Positions 9,187 through 19,400 of a DNA stretch of 64,000 nucleotides are shown in pieces; within the stretch, counting starts at the first letter, position 1; the number at the start of each line of letters is the position of its first letter. A program made the position numbers and the translations under genes. Below the pieces are notes generated by a model, which was given only the letters and a program-made list of their open reading frames with translations, was not told the DNA's origin and made no database searches. The DNA comes from JBBQXK01 sp038209775 (GTDB taxonomy: Bacteria > Pseudomonadota > Alphaproteobacteria > Rhodobacterales > Rhodobacteraceae). The stretch covers positions 83,595 to 147,594 of the forward strand of contig JBBQXK010000004.1 in the NCBI GenBank assembly GCA_038209775.1, in the 5' to 3' direction.

Positions 9187-9240
9187 CCGGGGGGTTTCAC
9201 ACCCCCCGGACCCCCTGTGGAGTACTTGGGCAAAGAAGAA
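9187..9240. terminator. Convergent-junction hairpin with conserved tail block
   Basis: Eight-bp perfect arms (9187-9194 and 9202-9209) are followed by the block GGAGTACTTGGGCAAAGAA. It sits between the convergent ends of the acetyltransferase and zapE. The related elements at 24807-24840 and 62661-62694 carry the same block in the opposite orientation. Confidence 0.7.
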
Positions 9241-9280
9241 GGGGGCAGCGGGTGTTGGCTCTGCTTGCCAGGGGGGGCAT

Positions 9281-10360
9281 TTATTTGCCCCAGTCCGCCG
9301 CCTGCATTTCGCGCAAGCGACTGGCGGTGCGTTCGAATTCGAACGAACCTGCACCTTCGAGATACAGGCGTTCGGGGATGTCGGCGGCAGAGGCCACCAG
9401 TTTCACCCGCGCCTCATAAAGGGCGTCGATCAGGATGACGAAGCGTTTCGCCTCGTTGTAGTTGGCCGAGGACATCTGCGGGATATCCTCTAGGATCAGC
9501 ACGCGGACGGCGTGGGCAATCGCCAGGAAATCGGCGGGGCCAAGGGGGCGCGCGCAAAGTTCCCAGAAGCTGGCGCGGCCGATGCCGTTGGCGAAATGCG
9601 GCAGGTCCACCGTGCGCCCGTTGACGGTCAGGCGCAGAACAGCGCCCGCAGCGCCGCCGGTGAGGTCGGCCCAGATGGCCGCAATCTGACCCTTGGCGGT
9701 GCCTGCGGGGTGGAAATAGACCTGCGCGCCCTGCAGACGGTGCTGGCGGTAATCGGTGGGGCTGTCGAGGGGCACCACCTGGCAGCGTTCACCGATCAGG
9801 TCGATGAAGGGCAGGAACCGGTCGCGGCTGAGGCCGTCCTTGTACAGGTCTTCGGGGGGGCGGTTCGAGGTGGTGACGACCACCACGCCGCCTGCGAACA
9901 GTTTCTCGAACAGCCGGCCCACGATCATCGCGTCAGTGATGTCGGTGATCTGCATTTCGTCAAACGCCAGCAGGCGCAGGTCATGCACCAGTGCGTCTGC
10001 GACCGGGGCAAGCGGGTCTTCGACGCCGGTCTTGCGGGCGGCGTGCATGCCCTGGTGGATATCCTGCATGAAGGCGTGGAAATGCACGCGCCGTTTGGCG
10101 GGGGTGTCGGTCGCGTTCACGAAGAGGTCCATCAGCATCGACTTGCCGCGCCCGACGCCGCCCCAGATGTACATGCCTTGTGGCGTATCGGGTGCGCGGC
10201 GGAAGATCGACAACAGGCCGGGCGCGCGGCGTTCGCCCTGATCTTCAAGCCAGACGCGCAACCCTTCCAGGCGTGCCAGGATGTCACGCTGGACGGCGTC
10301 GGGGCGCAGGGTGCCTGCGGCGACGCGGCTGTCATGAATCTCGGGCAGGGTCTGGCGCAT
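9281..10360 (-). CDS. zapE: Cell division protein ZapE (AFG1-like ATPase)
   Basis: This is a 359-residue AFG1/ZapE P-loop ATPase, a family that in E. coli acts at the Z-ring late in division or under stress. Walker A is seen in IWGGVGRGKSMLMDLF near residue 90, Walker B in LLAFDEMQITD, and the arginine/sensor region in VVTTSNRPPEDLYKDGL. The length and motif order are ordinary for the family. The gene stands alone on this strand, with a small membrane-protein gene about 40 bp upstream. Confidence 0.93.
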   Translation of the reverse strand: MRQTLPEIHDSRVAAGTLRPDAVQRDILARLEGLRVWLEDQGERRAPGLLSIFRRAPDTPQGMYIWGGVGRGKSMLMDLFVNATDTPAKRRVHFHAFMQDIHQGMHAARKTGVEDPLAPVADALVHDLRLLAFDEMQITDITDAMIVGRLFEKLFAGGVVVVTTSNRPPEDLYKDGLSRDRFLPFIDLIGERCQVVPLDSPTDYRQHRLQGAQVYFHPAGTAKGQIAAIWADLTGGAAGAVLRLTVNGRTVDLPHFANGIGRASFWELCARPLGPADFLAIAHAVRVLILEDIPQMSSANYNEAKRFVILIDALYEARVKLVASAADIPERLYLEGAGSFEFERTASRLREMQAADWGK

Positions 10361-10402
10361 GTGCCTTGTCTAGTGCGCAGAGGCGTGCTGGGGAAGCATC
10401 GC

Positions 10403-10591
10403 CTACGCAGGGGTCAGCAAAAGCACGGTCACCATCACGATCAACAGCACCGCCATTTGCCGCAACTGCCGCCGTTCATCACCACGCGCGGGGTCGGACA
10501 ACAGGCCCGGCCCGCGCCGGACAGCACCGGCCAGCATCACCGCCAGAACCAGCGTCACGATGATTGCCGCGACGGGCAACAGATAGCTCAT
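10403..10591 (-). CDS. Small two-segment membrane protein
   Basis: This is a 62-residue protein. A hydrophobic N-terminal helix (about residues 4-24), a short charged linker rich in Arg and Asp (DPARGDERRQLRQ) and a second hydrophobic helix (about 46-60) can be seen. The layout resembles the small twin-membrane or HIG1-like proteins often found in Rhodobacterales, but I do not recognise specific motifs and leave the function open. It lies between zapE and an MFS gene on the same strand. Confidence 0.6.
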   Translation of the reverse strand: MSYLLPVAAIIVTLVLAVMLAGAVRRGPGLLSDPARGDERRQLRQMAVLLIVMVTVLLLTPA

Positions 10592-10610
10592 GGTTTTCCC
10601 CCCATTCCAG

Positions 10611-11729
10611 TCATGTCAGCACCTCTGGTCGCACGGCGATCATGGCCGGTCGCAGGGCAAAGGCCGCCACCGCCGCCACCCCCGTTACCGCCGCCACAAT
10701 CGCGAAAAACGCCGTCTCGTCGGCCACCCCCATGGCCGCCGACATCAGGACCGGGGCCGCGATGCCACCCGCGATGCCTGCGGCAATCAGCGTGGGCGCG
10801 ACGCGGCCATCCTCACCCATCTGGCCGGTGCCCGACATGTAATAGGCCGGAAAGAACATCCCGGCAAATCCGCCAAGTGCCACGAACCACCCCGCATGAC
10901 CGGTCAGCGCCGCCCCCCCTGCGCACATCGCAGCCCCTGTCATGGCCAGCGCATAGAGCGTGAACGGATGCAGCCATGCGGCAAACCCCACCAGTGCCAG
11001 CCGCATCGCAAGGAAGGCCACAAAGAACAGCGACAGATACTCGGCCGCATGCGCCTCGGACTGGCCTTGCGCGATAAGGCCGGTCGGGCCAAGGCCGATC
11101 AGGCTGGCCTCGGTGCCGATGGCGATGGCACCGAAGGTCAGGATCACCGGACGCGGGCGGAACGGGCGCCTGATGCCCGATGCGGGTGGCATGGCAACCC
11201 CCGACCCCGCAATGACGAAGGTGACCGCGCTAAGGGCCGCCACCACCAGAAACGCCCGCGCCGGATCGCTGCCCAGGGCCAGGAACACCAGCGGCGCGCC
11301 GATGGCACCGATGCCGAAGATCGCGTTCAGAAGGGCCAGCATCGACGGCCCCCGCGCGGCAAAGATGATCAGGAACCGGCGGTTGTAGATGACCGCCGAG
11401 GCCCCGTAGCTCAGCCCCAGCACCAGCGCACCGGCCAGCGTGGCCAGCCAGCCGGCCCCCAGCCCCACGATCAGCGCGCCAAGGCCCATGCAGGCCAGCG
11501 CCATCCGCGGTGTCACCCGGTCACCCTGCAGGTACATGCCGCCGACCCCCAGCACCGACCCCACCCAATGCGCCGATACCAGCAGCCCCACCTGCCCGGT
11601 CGAGATGCCGAATTCACGCGCAAAGACCGGCAGGGCTGGGCCATAAAGCGCCTGCCCCGCCCCCATCAGCACGAAACTGAACAGCCCCGCCAGCACCAGC
11701 CCGATATGCGCCGCAAAAACCGATCTCAT
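10611..11729 (-). CDS. MFS transporter
   Basis: This 372-residue major facilitator superfamily permease has about twelve hydrophobic segments. The N-terminal helix is MRSVFAAHIGLVLAGLFSFVL, and the first half carries typical helix-2/3 loop residues (GLLVSAHWVGSVLG). The listed frame extends to a TTG, but the ATG before RSVFAAHIGL is chosen because it puts the first helix at the N-terminus. The divergent MarR gene is about 130 bp away and probably controls it. The substrate is unknown; a drug or metabolite exporter is likely for this context. Confidence 0.88.
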   Translation of the reverse strand: MRSVFAAHIGLVLAGLFSFVLMGAGQALYGPALPVFAREFGISTGQVGLLVSAHWVGSVLGVGGMYLQGDRVTPRMALACMGLGALIVGLGAGWLATLAGALVLGLSYGASAVIYNRRFLIIFAARGPSMLALLNAIFGIGAIGAPLVFLALGSDPARAFLVVAALSAVTFVIAGSGVAMPPASGIRRPFRPRPVILTFGAIAIGTEASLIGLGPTGLIAQGQSEAHAAEYLSLFFVAFLAMRLALVGFAAWLHPFTLYALAMTGAAMCAGGAALTGHAGWFVALGGFAGMFFPAYYMSGTGQMGEDGRVAPTLIAAGIAGGIAAPVLMSAAMGVADETAFFAIVAAVTGVAAVAAFALRPAMIAVRPEVLT

Positions 11730-11860
11730 GCCCTGCCCCGAAGCTGCCGCGTGTTGGTGGCCCGTTGCCGTGGGGGAAGTCAAGCACCCGCCCGGCTTGC
11801 GCGCGAGGGCGCTTCCATGCAGTCATGGCCGGATCGGGGCATGCGCAAAAGGGGCCTTTC

Positions 11861-12310
11861 GTGACGCCGCCGTTCGACCTTTCGGCCTTTCTGCCGTATC
11901 AGCTTGCCACGGCTGCGGCGCGCATGTCGCGCGGATTTGCGGCGCGGTATCGCACCGAGTTCGGGCTGTCGATCCCGGAGTGGCGCGTTCTGGCGCATCT
12001 GGCGCAGTCGGGTGCGGTGTCGGTGCGCGAAATTCAGGCGCGGGTCGATATGGACAAGTCCAAGGTCAGCCGTGCGGCGGCACGGCTCGAATCGGCGGGG
12101 CTGATTGCGAAGCGCGCCAATGCGGCGGACCGCAGGCTGTTGGACATGACGCTGACCGATGAAGGCCGGGCGCTGATGGCGCGGATCCTGCCGGTGGCGG
12201 GGGCCTATCAGGCCGAGGTTCTGGCGGCCCTTGGCGCCGATGCGGAACCGTTCCGCCGGGCCCTGGTGAGGCTGCGCGATATGGGAGAGGCCGATGATCG
12301 TCCTGCATGA
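11861..12310 (+). CDS. MarR family transcriptional regulator
   Basis: This is a 149-residue winged-helix regulator. The core includes FGLSIPEWRVLAHLAQSGAV, the recognition-helix region RVDMDKSKVSRAAARLESAG and the wing AADRRLLDMTLTDEGR, all typical of MarR proteins. A GTG start is preferred because AAAAGGGG lies 6 nt upstream; an in-frame ATG at 11825 has no such site. The gene is divergent from an MFS gene, and its end overlaps the start of maiA by 17 bp. It may respond to an aromatic metabolite, given maiA downstream. Confidence 0.88.
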   Translation: MTPPFDLSAFLPYQLATAAARMSRGFAARYRTEFGLSIPEWRVLAHLAQSGAVSVREIQARVDMDKSKVSRAAARLESAGLIAKRANAADRRLLDMTLTDEGRALMARILPVAGAYQAEVLAALGADAEPFRRALVRLRDMGEADDRPA

Positions 12311-12935
12311 CTACTGGCGGTCATCTGCCGCCTACCGGGTGCGGATGGCGCTGAACATCGCGGGGCTGGCCTATGAAAGCCGGGCGGTGAACCTGTTGAC
12401 TGCCGCGCACCGTTCGCCAGAAAACCGGGCGCGCAATCCGCAGGGGCTGGTGCCGACGCTGGAGATTGACGGGCTGGTGCTGACCCAGTCGCTGGCCATC
12501 ATCGAATATCTGGGTGAAACGCGCGGGATGGCCTTTGTGCCCGCCGATGCCGCAGGACGTGCCCGGGTGCGGGCCATGGCGCATGCCATCGCGATGGAGA
12601 TTGCGCCGGTGTGCAACCTTTCCGTCCGCACCCGCGCGGCCGCCGTGTCGGGCGGGGCGATCACGGCGGATGACTGGATTAGGCCGGTGTACGAGGCGGG
12701 GCTGGCGGCGTTCGAGGTGATGCTGGACCACCCCGCTACGGGCCGGTTCTGCCATGGGGGCACGGTGACGCTGGCCGATCTGTGCCTTGTGCCGCAGGTT
12801 TACAACGCGCGCCGGATCAGCTTGGATTTCGCGCCGCTTCCCCGCATCATGGGCATCATGGCCGCCCTCGAAGCCGTTCCGGAAATCGCCGCCGCCCACC
12901 CCGACTGCCACATCCCTGAAGGAGTAAGCCCTTGA
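12294..12935 (+). CDS. maiA: Maleylacetoacetate isomerase (zeta-class GST)
   Basis: This 213-residue glutathione S-transferase family protein begins MIVLHDYWRSSAAYRVRMAL, containing the SSAAYRVR block diagnostic of zeta-class maleylacetoacetate isomerases. The glutathione-binding region NPQGLVPTLEIDGLVLTQSLAIIEYL follows. It would isomerise maleylacetoacetate to fumarylacetoacetate in tyrosine/homogentisate breakdown. It overlaps the regulator upstream and the thiolase downstream, which points to a single transcript. No homogentisate dioxygenase or fumarylacetoacetase gene is in the window. Confidence 0.88.
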   Translation: MIVLHDYWRSSAAYRVRMALNIAGLAYESRAVNLLTAAHRSPENRARNPQGLVPTLEIDGLVLTQSLAIIEYLGETRGMAFVPADAAGRARVRAMAHAIAMEIAPVCNLSVRTRAAAVSGGAITADDWIRPVYEAGLAAFEVMLDHPATGRFCHGGTVTLADLCLVPQVYNARRISLDFAPLPRIMGIMAALEAVPEIAAAHPDCHIPEGVSP

Positions 12936-14107
12936 CCGACATCGTCATCCTCTCTGCCGTGCGCACCGCCATCGGCAGCTTTGGCGGTTCATTGGCAAGC
13001 CTGCCACCGATCGACATCGCCACCTTTGCCGTCCGCGCCGCACTGGAACGGGCGGGAGTTGAGGGCGGGCAGATCGGCACCGTGGTGATGGGCCATGTCA
13101 TCAACACCGAACCGCGCGACATGTATCTGGGCCGGGTGGCCGCGATGCAGGCGGGGGTGCCTGATACGGTCCCTGCGATGAACGTCAACCGGCTGTGCGG
13201 GTCGGGGGTGCAGGCCATCGTGTCGGGGGCGCAGGCGCTGATGCTGGGGGATGCCGATTTTGCGCTGGTGGGCGGGGCCGAGTGCATGAGCCGGTCGCCC
13301 TATGCCCTGCCCGTCGCCCGATGGGGGCAGAAGATGGGGGATGCAAAGGCCATCGACATGATGACCGGCGCGTTGACTTGCCCGTTCGGCACCGGCCACA
13401 TGGGCATTACTGCCGAGAATGTGGCCGAAGAACATGGTGTTAGCCGCGCGGATCAGGACGCATTCGCGCTGGAAAGCCAGACCCGTGCGGCCCGGGCCAT
13501 TGCCGAAGGCCGGTTCGCCGAACAGATCGTGCCGGTCGAGATTGCAGGCCGCAAAGGGCCGGTGATCTTTGACACCGACGAGCATCCCAAGGCCACGAGT
13601 GCCGAGGCGCTGGCCGGTCTGCGCGCCGCCTTCCGCAAGGACGGCTCGGTCACGGCGGGCAATGCGAGCGGCCTGAACGACGGTGCGGCGGCGCTGGTGC
13701 TGGCGCGGGCCGATGTGGCTGCGGCGGCGGGGTTGAAGGCGCGGGCAAGGGTGATCGGCTATGGTCATGCCGGGGTGCGGCCCGGGGTCATGGGCATCGG
13801 CCCGGTGCCGGCGGTGCGGGCGCTGTTGGCGCGGACGGGGCTGAGCATTGCGGATTTTGACGTGATCGAGTCGAACGAGGCGTTTGCAGCACAGGCACTG
13901 GCGGTCAGCCGCGAGCTTGGGTTTGACCCGGCCCGCGTGAACCCCAACGGTGGGGCTATCGCGCTGGGGCATCCGGTGGGGGCGACGGGGGCGATCATCA
14001 CCGTCAAGGCGCTGCATGAGCTGGAGCGGACCGGCGGGCGGCGGGCGCTGATCACCATGTGCATCGGTGGTGGGCAGGGGATCGCGCTGGCCATCGAGCG
14101 GGTCTGA
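12932..14107 (+). CDS. Acetyl-CoA acetyltransferase / beta-ketothiolase
   Basis: This 391-residue thiolase has the acyl-accepting Cys89 in NRLCGSGVQAIVSGAQ, the later block NEAFAAQALAVSREL, the GHPVGATGA histidine motif and the final catalytic cysteine in TMCIGGGQGIA. It would join or cleave acetyl units (acetoacetyl-CoA and longer 3-ketoacyl-CoA). The start is TTG, preceded by GGAG at 8 nt, and its bases overlap the maiA stop (TTGA). Linkage to maiA makes sense because tyrosine breakdown yields acetoacetate. Confidence 0.92.
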   Translation: MTDIVILSAVRTAIGSFGGSLASLPPIDIATFAVRAALERAGVEGGQIGTVVMGHVINTEPRDMYLGRVAAMQAGVPDTVPAMNVNRLCGSGVQAIVSGAQALMLGDADFALVGGAECMSRSPYALPVARWGQKMGDAKAIDMMTGALTCPFGTGHMGITAENVAEEHGVSRADQDAFALESQTRAARAIAEGRFAEQIVPVEIAGRKGPVIFDTDEHPKATSAEALAGLRAAFRKDGSVTAGNASGLNDGAAALVLARADVAAAAGLKARARVIGYGHAGVRPGVMGIGPVPAVRALLARTGLSIADFDVIESNEAFAAQALAVSRELGFDPARVNPNGGAIALGHPVGATGAIITVKALHELERTGGRRALITMCIGGGQGIALAIERV

Positions 14108-14122
14108 CGGCGAGGGCAGGAG

Positions 14123-14210
14123 CGGGGGCCAGCCCCGTCGTCCATCGGTCCTCGAACCGATGGCGGACTCGATGGCCGACCCCCGGGATATTTATACAAA
14201 GATGAAAGGG
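14123..14210. terminator. Convergent-junction hairpins
   Basis: A GC hairpin (GGGG...CCCC, about 14123-14137) is followed by an 8-bp stem-loop CCATCGGT/ACCGATGG (14142-14163). A tail CCCCGGGATATTTATACAAA resembles the conserved tail at the other convergent junctions in this window. It lies between the thiolase and pbpC stops. Confidence 0.6.
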
Positions 14211-14218
14211 TTAGGGGT

Positions 14219-16258
14219 TCAGCGCAGCCTTATGCGGATGCGCGACGACCGGCCTTTGGCGTCAATCACCGACAGGGTGACAAAGCCGGGGCCGGGGGCG
14301 GGGATCAGGGTTTCGGCGCGGCGTTCGGCGATGGCGACAGGGGTTCCGTCGAGCATCCATGTGAAGGGCGCGGTGCCGCCCTGGACGCGCAGCATGAGGC
14401 CCTCGGGCATCAGTTCCACCTCGGTGCCGTCGCGGGGGAAGACCACCGCCGGCGCGTCTGCCGATGCCTGAAACGCCGCGTCGCGGGGGCGGAAGCGTTG
14501 CAGGGGTAGGGGCAGTTGGGCGTTTGACACGAGGAGGGTGGCGGGGGGGGCGGCAGGCTGGGGGTCAAGGCGGGGCTTGAGGCGGGCGAAGGCCTGGAAC
14601 AGCACCGGGGCCGCCAGTTCGGCGCCGAATATGCCGGGCACCGAGGTGCCGTCGGCCCGGCCCATCCAGACGCCGATCACATGCCGCCCGTCAAACCCGA
14701 TGGCCCAGGCATCGCGGTGGCCATAGCTGGTGCCGGTCTTGTAGGCCAGCCGGTTCTGCGGCGCGCCGGGGGGGGCTGGCAGGCCTGCGAGGATGTCGGC
14801 GACCTGCCAGGCGGCAACCTCGCTGAGCACCCGCTGCCCGTCGGGCAGGGAATTTCCGTTGTAGCGCAAGGGGATCGCCACACCTCCGCGGGCGATGGCG
14901 GCATAGAGCGTCACCATTTCCTCAAGCGTCACACCGACGCCGCCCAAGGCCACCGCAAGCCCCGGCTGATTGCCGGGGATGCGCGGGTCAGCCCCGGCGC
15001 GGCGCATGGCGGCGATCAGTTTCGTGGGGCCGAGGGCCTGCGTCAGGGCCACAACGGGGATGTTCAGCGACAGTTGCAACGCCTCACGCGCGCGGATGGT
15101 GCCGCGGGTGATGCGGTCGAAGTTCTGGGGGGCGTAGCCTGCGAAATCGGTCGGGCGATCCTCAAGCAGGGTTTCAGGGTGGGCGAGGCCTTCGTCAAAA
15201 GAAAGGCCGTAAATCAGGGGCTTGAGGGTGGAGCCGGGGCTGCGGGGGGCGGTGGTCATGTCGACAAAGCCCTGCCGCGCGTCGGCGGTATAGGCGGCGG
15301 AGCCGACCGAGGCCAGCACCTCGCCCGAGCGGTGGTCGGCCACGACAATCGCGATCTGCATGCGGTCACCGTGGGTGGCAACCGTCTGGGCGGCAAGGGT
15401 TTCCAACGCGATCTGCAGGGGGGCGTCCAGCGTCGTCTGGAGGTGGCGGGTGGCGGGGGAGGCCAACCGCAGGCGGTCGGCGAGGTGGGGGGCGAGGGCG
15501 GGTACGGGGCGGCGGGCGGCGGGGACGGGTTCGCGCAGCGCCGTCGCGGCCTGTTCGGCGTCAAGGATACCGTCGCGTTCTGCCCGGGCCAGCACGCGGC
15601 TGCGCGAGGCGGTCGCGGCCCCAATGGCACGGTCGGGGCGGCGGGATTCGGGAGCCTGCGGGATGGCCACCATCAGCGCGGCCTCGGCCGGGGTCAGGCG
15701 TCGGGGTTCCTTGCCGAAGTAGGCGAGGGTGGCGGCGCGGAGCCCTTCAAGGTTGCCACCATAGGGGGCAAGGTGCAGATACAGCGTGATAATCTGTTCC
15801 TTGGACAGCCGCCGTTCCAGCGCCAGTGCCACCCGCATCTGGCGCAGTTTGCCCGACACGCGGCCTGTGCCGCTGTTCTCCAACAGGCGTGCCACCTGCA
15901 TGGTCAGGGTGCTGCCGCCCGACACGACGCGGCCCGACCATGCCGCCTGCAGTGCCGCGCGGGTCATTGAAACAGGATCAATGCCGACATGGGTCCAGAA
16001 GCGTTTGTCTTCATAAGCGACCAGCATGGCGATGTAGCCGGCGTCGACGTCGCGGGGTTCGACAGCCATCCGCCAGCGGCCATCGGCGACGGTGTAGGCC
16101 CGCAACAGGCGACCGTCGCGGGCGGTGACCTCGACCGAGGTTTCAACGCCGAGGGGGGGGAGGATGGTGGCGTCGATCCAGGTGTCGGCGGCGTCGCGGG
16201 CAAGGGCCCCGGTCCAGAGGAGAAGCGCCAGTGTGAGGAGGGCGCGGTGGGGTTTCAT
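14219..16258 (-). CDS. pbpC: Penicillin-binding protein 1C
   Basis: This 679-residue bifunctional peptidoglycan synthase has a single N-terminal membrane/signal segment. The glycosyltransferase (GT51) domain shows YEDKRFWTHVGIDP, STLTMQVARLL and LHLAPYGGNLEG. The transpeptidase domain shows SPGSTLKPLIYGL (SxxK), LSLNIPV (SxN) and the YKTGTSYGH block (KTG), followed by a C-terminal PBP1C-type domain. The upstream gene on the same strand encodes an alpha-2-macroglobulin-like protein, the usual partner of PbpC in proteobacteria. Both are thought to act in the periplasm. Confidence 0.95.
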   Translation of the reverse strand: MKPHRALLTLALLLWTGALARDAADTWIDATILPPLGVETSVEVTARDGRLLRAYTVADGRWRMAVEPRDVDAGYIAMLVAYEDKRFWTHVGIDPVSMTRAALQAAWSGRVVSGGSTLTMQVARLLENSGTGRVSGKLRQMRVALALERRLSKEQIITLYLHLAPYGGNLEGLRAATLAYFGKEPRRLTPAEAALMVAIPQAPESRRPDRAIGAATASRSRVLARAERDGILDAEQAATALREPVPAARRPVPALAPHLADRLRLASPATRHLQTTLDAPLQIALETLAAQTVATHGDRMQIAIVVADHRSGEVLASVGSAAYTADARQGFVDMTTAPRSPGSTLKPLIYGLSFDEGLAHPETLLEDRPTDFAGYAPQNFDRITRGTIRAREALQLSLNIPVVALTQALGPTKLIAAMRRAGADPRIPGNQPGLAVALGGVGVTLEEMVTLYAAIARGGVAIPLRYNGNSLPDGQRVLSEVAAWQVADILAGLPAPPGAPQNRLAYKTGTSYGHRDAWAIGFDGRHVIGVWMGRADGTSVPGIFGAELAAPVLFQAFARLKPRLDPQPAAPPATLLVSNAQLPLPLQRFRPRDAAFQASADAPAVVFPRDGTEVELMPEGLMLRVQGGTAPFTWMLDGTPVAIAERRAETLIPAPGPGFVTLSVIDAKGRSSRIRIRLR

Positions 16259-16378
16259 CCGTGCCGGGGTGGTAAACGAAAGGTTGCGGCGGGGTACGGC
16301 GGGGTGGTCCGGCGGGTGCCGACACGCTGTGCAACCATCTGAAAACGTGCGGATTCTGGCGTATTCATTCCGTATGCG

Positions 16379-16409
16379 ATCCGTACAGCATCTGTATTAC
16401 ATCCGTACA
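16379..16409. promoter_or_regulatory. Direct repeats upstream of pbpC
   Basis: ATCCGTACA occurs at 16379-16387 and again at 16401-16409. The short palindrome TGTATTACA (16393-16401) lies between them. The block is more AT-rich than its surroundings and lies about 120-150 bp upstream of the pbpC start, so it could be an operator. No regulator is identified. Confidence 0.35.
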
Positions 16410-16465
16410 TACATTCGGGCATCGGCAACGGGCTGGCCGGGGCTTGGGTTGCGTCGGCCTCTGCC

Positions 16466-16491
16466 GCCCCCGCCGGTGTTCCGGCGGGGGC
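16466..16491 (-). terminator. Hairpin downstream of the alpha-2-macroglobulin gene
   Basis: Perfect 11-bp GC-rich arms (16466-16476 and 16481-16491) flank the loop TGTT, just past the stop of the large gene. No T-run follows on the minus strand. It may be a partial terminator or stabiliser before pbpC. Confidence 0.6.
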
Positions 16492-16499
16492 GTGCGGGA

Positions 16500-19400
16500 T
16501 CACTCGATCACCAGTTGCCCTGTTTCGCCGATGGCGCGGAAGTCGGGGCGGTACATATCCTCGACCGACGCGGCGGGGTGGTGGAACGTGCCGGGACTTA
16601 CGGCGCGCACGACATAGGCCAGCCGGAATGCGTCGTTCGAGGTACGGTCGATGGCGGTCAGGAACCGGTCCTGACGGAACTCGGAATGGGCGACCTCATT
16701 CGTCGTCTGCAGCCAGTCGAGCGATGCGGTATTGCCGCCGGACAGGAGGTTCGGGTTGTCAATCTCGAACCCCGCCGGCAGGGGGTCGTTGACCATCAGC
16801 CGCGCCTCGCCACGGCCAAAGGGGGTGATTTCCAGCACCGTCACCAATCTTGTGCCCTGCGGCACCGGGGCGGTGGTGTCGAAGGGTTCACCCTCCATCG
16901 TGTAGTAGGTGCGGGTGATGGCATAGCCGGTGCCGCCCGCCGGTTCCGGCTGATCGGGTACGCCATAGGCGGTGACCGTCACCGACTGGGCGCGGGCCGA
17001 GCCGTTCTGCACCACCACAGGGTCACCCAGACCCGCCGCAAGCACCTGCACCATGGGGCCGGAGGGGGGCAGGCCGTTGAAGGTGACGCCGTTCGTGCCC
17101 GGGCCATCGACCAGCGCACGGGAGGCCAGCAGCATCCATGTTGCCTCTTGTGTCGAGAGGTTCCCCTGCCGTGATGACAGGGCTGCCGCCAGCACCTCGG
17201 CATCGACGGCATTGCTGCCGGCTTCGGTCGCAAGGGTCAGGACGGCGGCCACGTCACGGGTGTGGGTGCCATAGTCGGCGCGGTAGATCTGATCTTTCTC
17301 GATGGTGAAATCGAGTTTCAGGGCGGCGCGGGTGAACATCTGGTCGGCGCGCACCTGATCGCCGTAGGAGGCGAGGGCGGCCCCCAGTTGTGCCTGCGCG
17401 ATGGGGGTCGCAAAGGCGTCGGCCTTGACGTCGGCATAATAGCGCAGGTCGCCGATGGCGGCGGCCCCTTCGCGGGCAAGGACCATGAGGGCGTAGGCCA
17501 GCGCCTCACCCCCGCTTTCGAAATCCTGCTGGTAGTTCACCTGGTTGCGCAGGTTGTCGAGGGCGCTGCGGAACGCCTGATCTGGCACGCCGAACCCTTG
17601 GGCGCGGGCGCGGCTGAGGAAATCGGTGACGTAGGCATCGAGCCAGAAATCACCTGAGCCGGGGGACCAGAGGCCGAAGGCACCCTCGGCGGACTGGTTG
17701 GTGAGCACTTCCTCAACCGCCTGTTCGACGCGGAGGCGGATGTTGTCGGCGCCTTTGAGCTGCATCGCCTGTGCGACCTGATCGAAGTAGATCAGAGGCA
17801 GCGCCTTGGAGGTGATCTGTTCGGTGCAGCCGTAGGGATAGCGGTCAAGCGACGCCAGAAGCCCCGGCGCGTTCAGGCGCGCGATGGGGCCGACGGCCAG
17901 TGTGGCCTTGGCCGTACCGGGTTGCAGGCCGGCAAATGCGTCGGCGTCGAAGGTAAAGCTGGCCCCGGCGGCCAGTTCCAGCCGCGTGGTGCGGGCGATC
18001 TCGGGGTCGTTCACCTGTACCGGGATAGTGAGGGTTTTGCGCAACTGTTTGCCGTCGGGGGTCACGAGCGCCACGTCGATGGTGTAAAGGCCCGGGTTGC
18101 CGGCGGTCAGGGGGACGGCGAAGGTGGCCTTGGCCTTGTCGCCAAGGTCAAAGCCCGAGGGGACATCGCCCACGGTCATGCCTGCCGAGGAGACGTCCAT
18201 CGACATGCGGCCCGAGGGGCCGGTGGCGTGGACAATCTCCAGCAGGATGCGGCTGGTATCGCCGGGGGCCATGAAGCGGGGGACCGAAGCGGTGACGACG
18301 ACAGGGTCGCGCACCAGCACATCGGCCTGCGCCTGACCGACGCCCTTGGCCGACCATGCGACGGCCATCACGCGGACGGTGCCGTTGAACGCGGGCAGGT
18401 CGAAGGTGGTGCGGGCATAGCCGTCGGGGCCGACCTCTACCGGGCCGGTGAAGTAGGCCACCAGTTCTTCGGTCGGCGGGTTGGATTTGAGCCGGGCCTG
18501 CGAGCCTGAATCACCCCCGGACCGCACCTGCCCCTCGACCCCCGACAGACCGTCGATCAGGCGGCCATAGATGTCGCGGATGCCGACGCCCAGTTTGCGC
18601 TGGCCAAAGTAGTGGCCCTGCGGATCGGGGGCGTCAAAGGCGGTGAGGTTGAGGATGCCGACATCGACGGCGGCGATGGTGACATAGGCGGTATCGCCCT
18701 GCGTGATGCCATCCACCTTGATGGCCACGTCCAAAGGGCCGCGCGGGGCGGATTCTGCCGCGACCTCGACCGTCGCGGACAAGGCGCGCGGGCCGGGGTC
18801 GATTTTCGCATAGGCAAGGCCAAGCGCGCGGGTGGGGTTGCGGCCTGCGGCCACGTCCATCGGGCGGATGACAGAGGCTGTGACGTATGCACCCGCACCC
18901 CATTCATCGGTTACGGGGACGGGGATCAGGTTTTCGCCTGCCGTCACCTCAACCGCCTGCATCGCGATCACGCGGTTCGACAGGACGGCGATCATTGCGG
19001 TTCCGGCGGCACGGGGGACCACGCGCAGCATGGCGGTATCGCCGGGTTTGTAGTCGGCCTTGTCCAGCGACAATTCCAGCGTGTCGGGGGTCGATGACAC
19101 ATCGGCGGGCGCGTACCAGCCGGCGTAGAAGGTGGTGGTCGTCTCGGCGCTGCCACCCTGGGTCTGGCTGACGGCCAGTTCGTATTCGCCCCAGGTTACG
19201 GCACCCGCAACCTCGACAGGGGTATCCCCCAGATCGGCGGTGCCTTCGGACACCGCGACGCGGCTGACGATGGGTTCCCAGTTCCACTGGCCGTACTGCT
19301 GATACCACTGATAGCGCGTCTCGATCCGGGTCAGTTCCCATTTGACGGCCATCGGCACCGGTGCCTCACCGGCGCCGATGGCCAGAAGGTTGAACCGCGC

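Noticed and set aside
14142..14163. Hairpin considered as a tRNA or attachment site
   Set aside because: It is only an 8-bp stem-loop; no cloverleaf or direct repeats are present.
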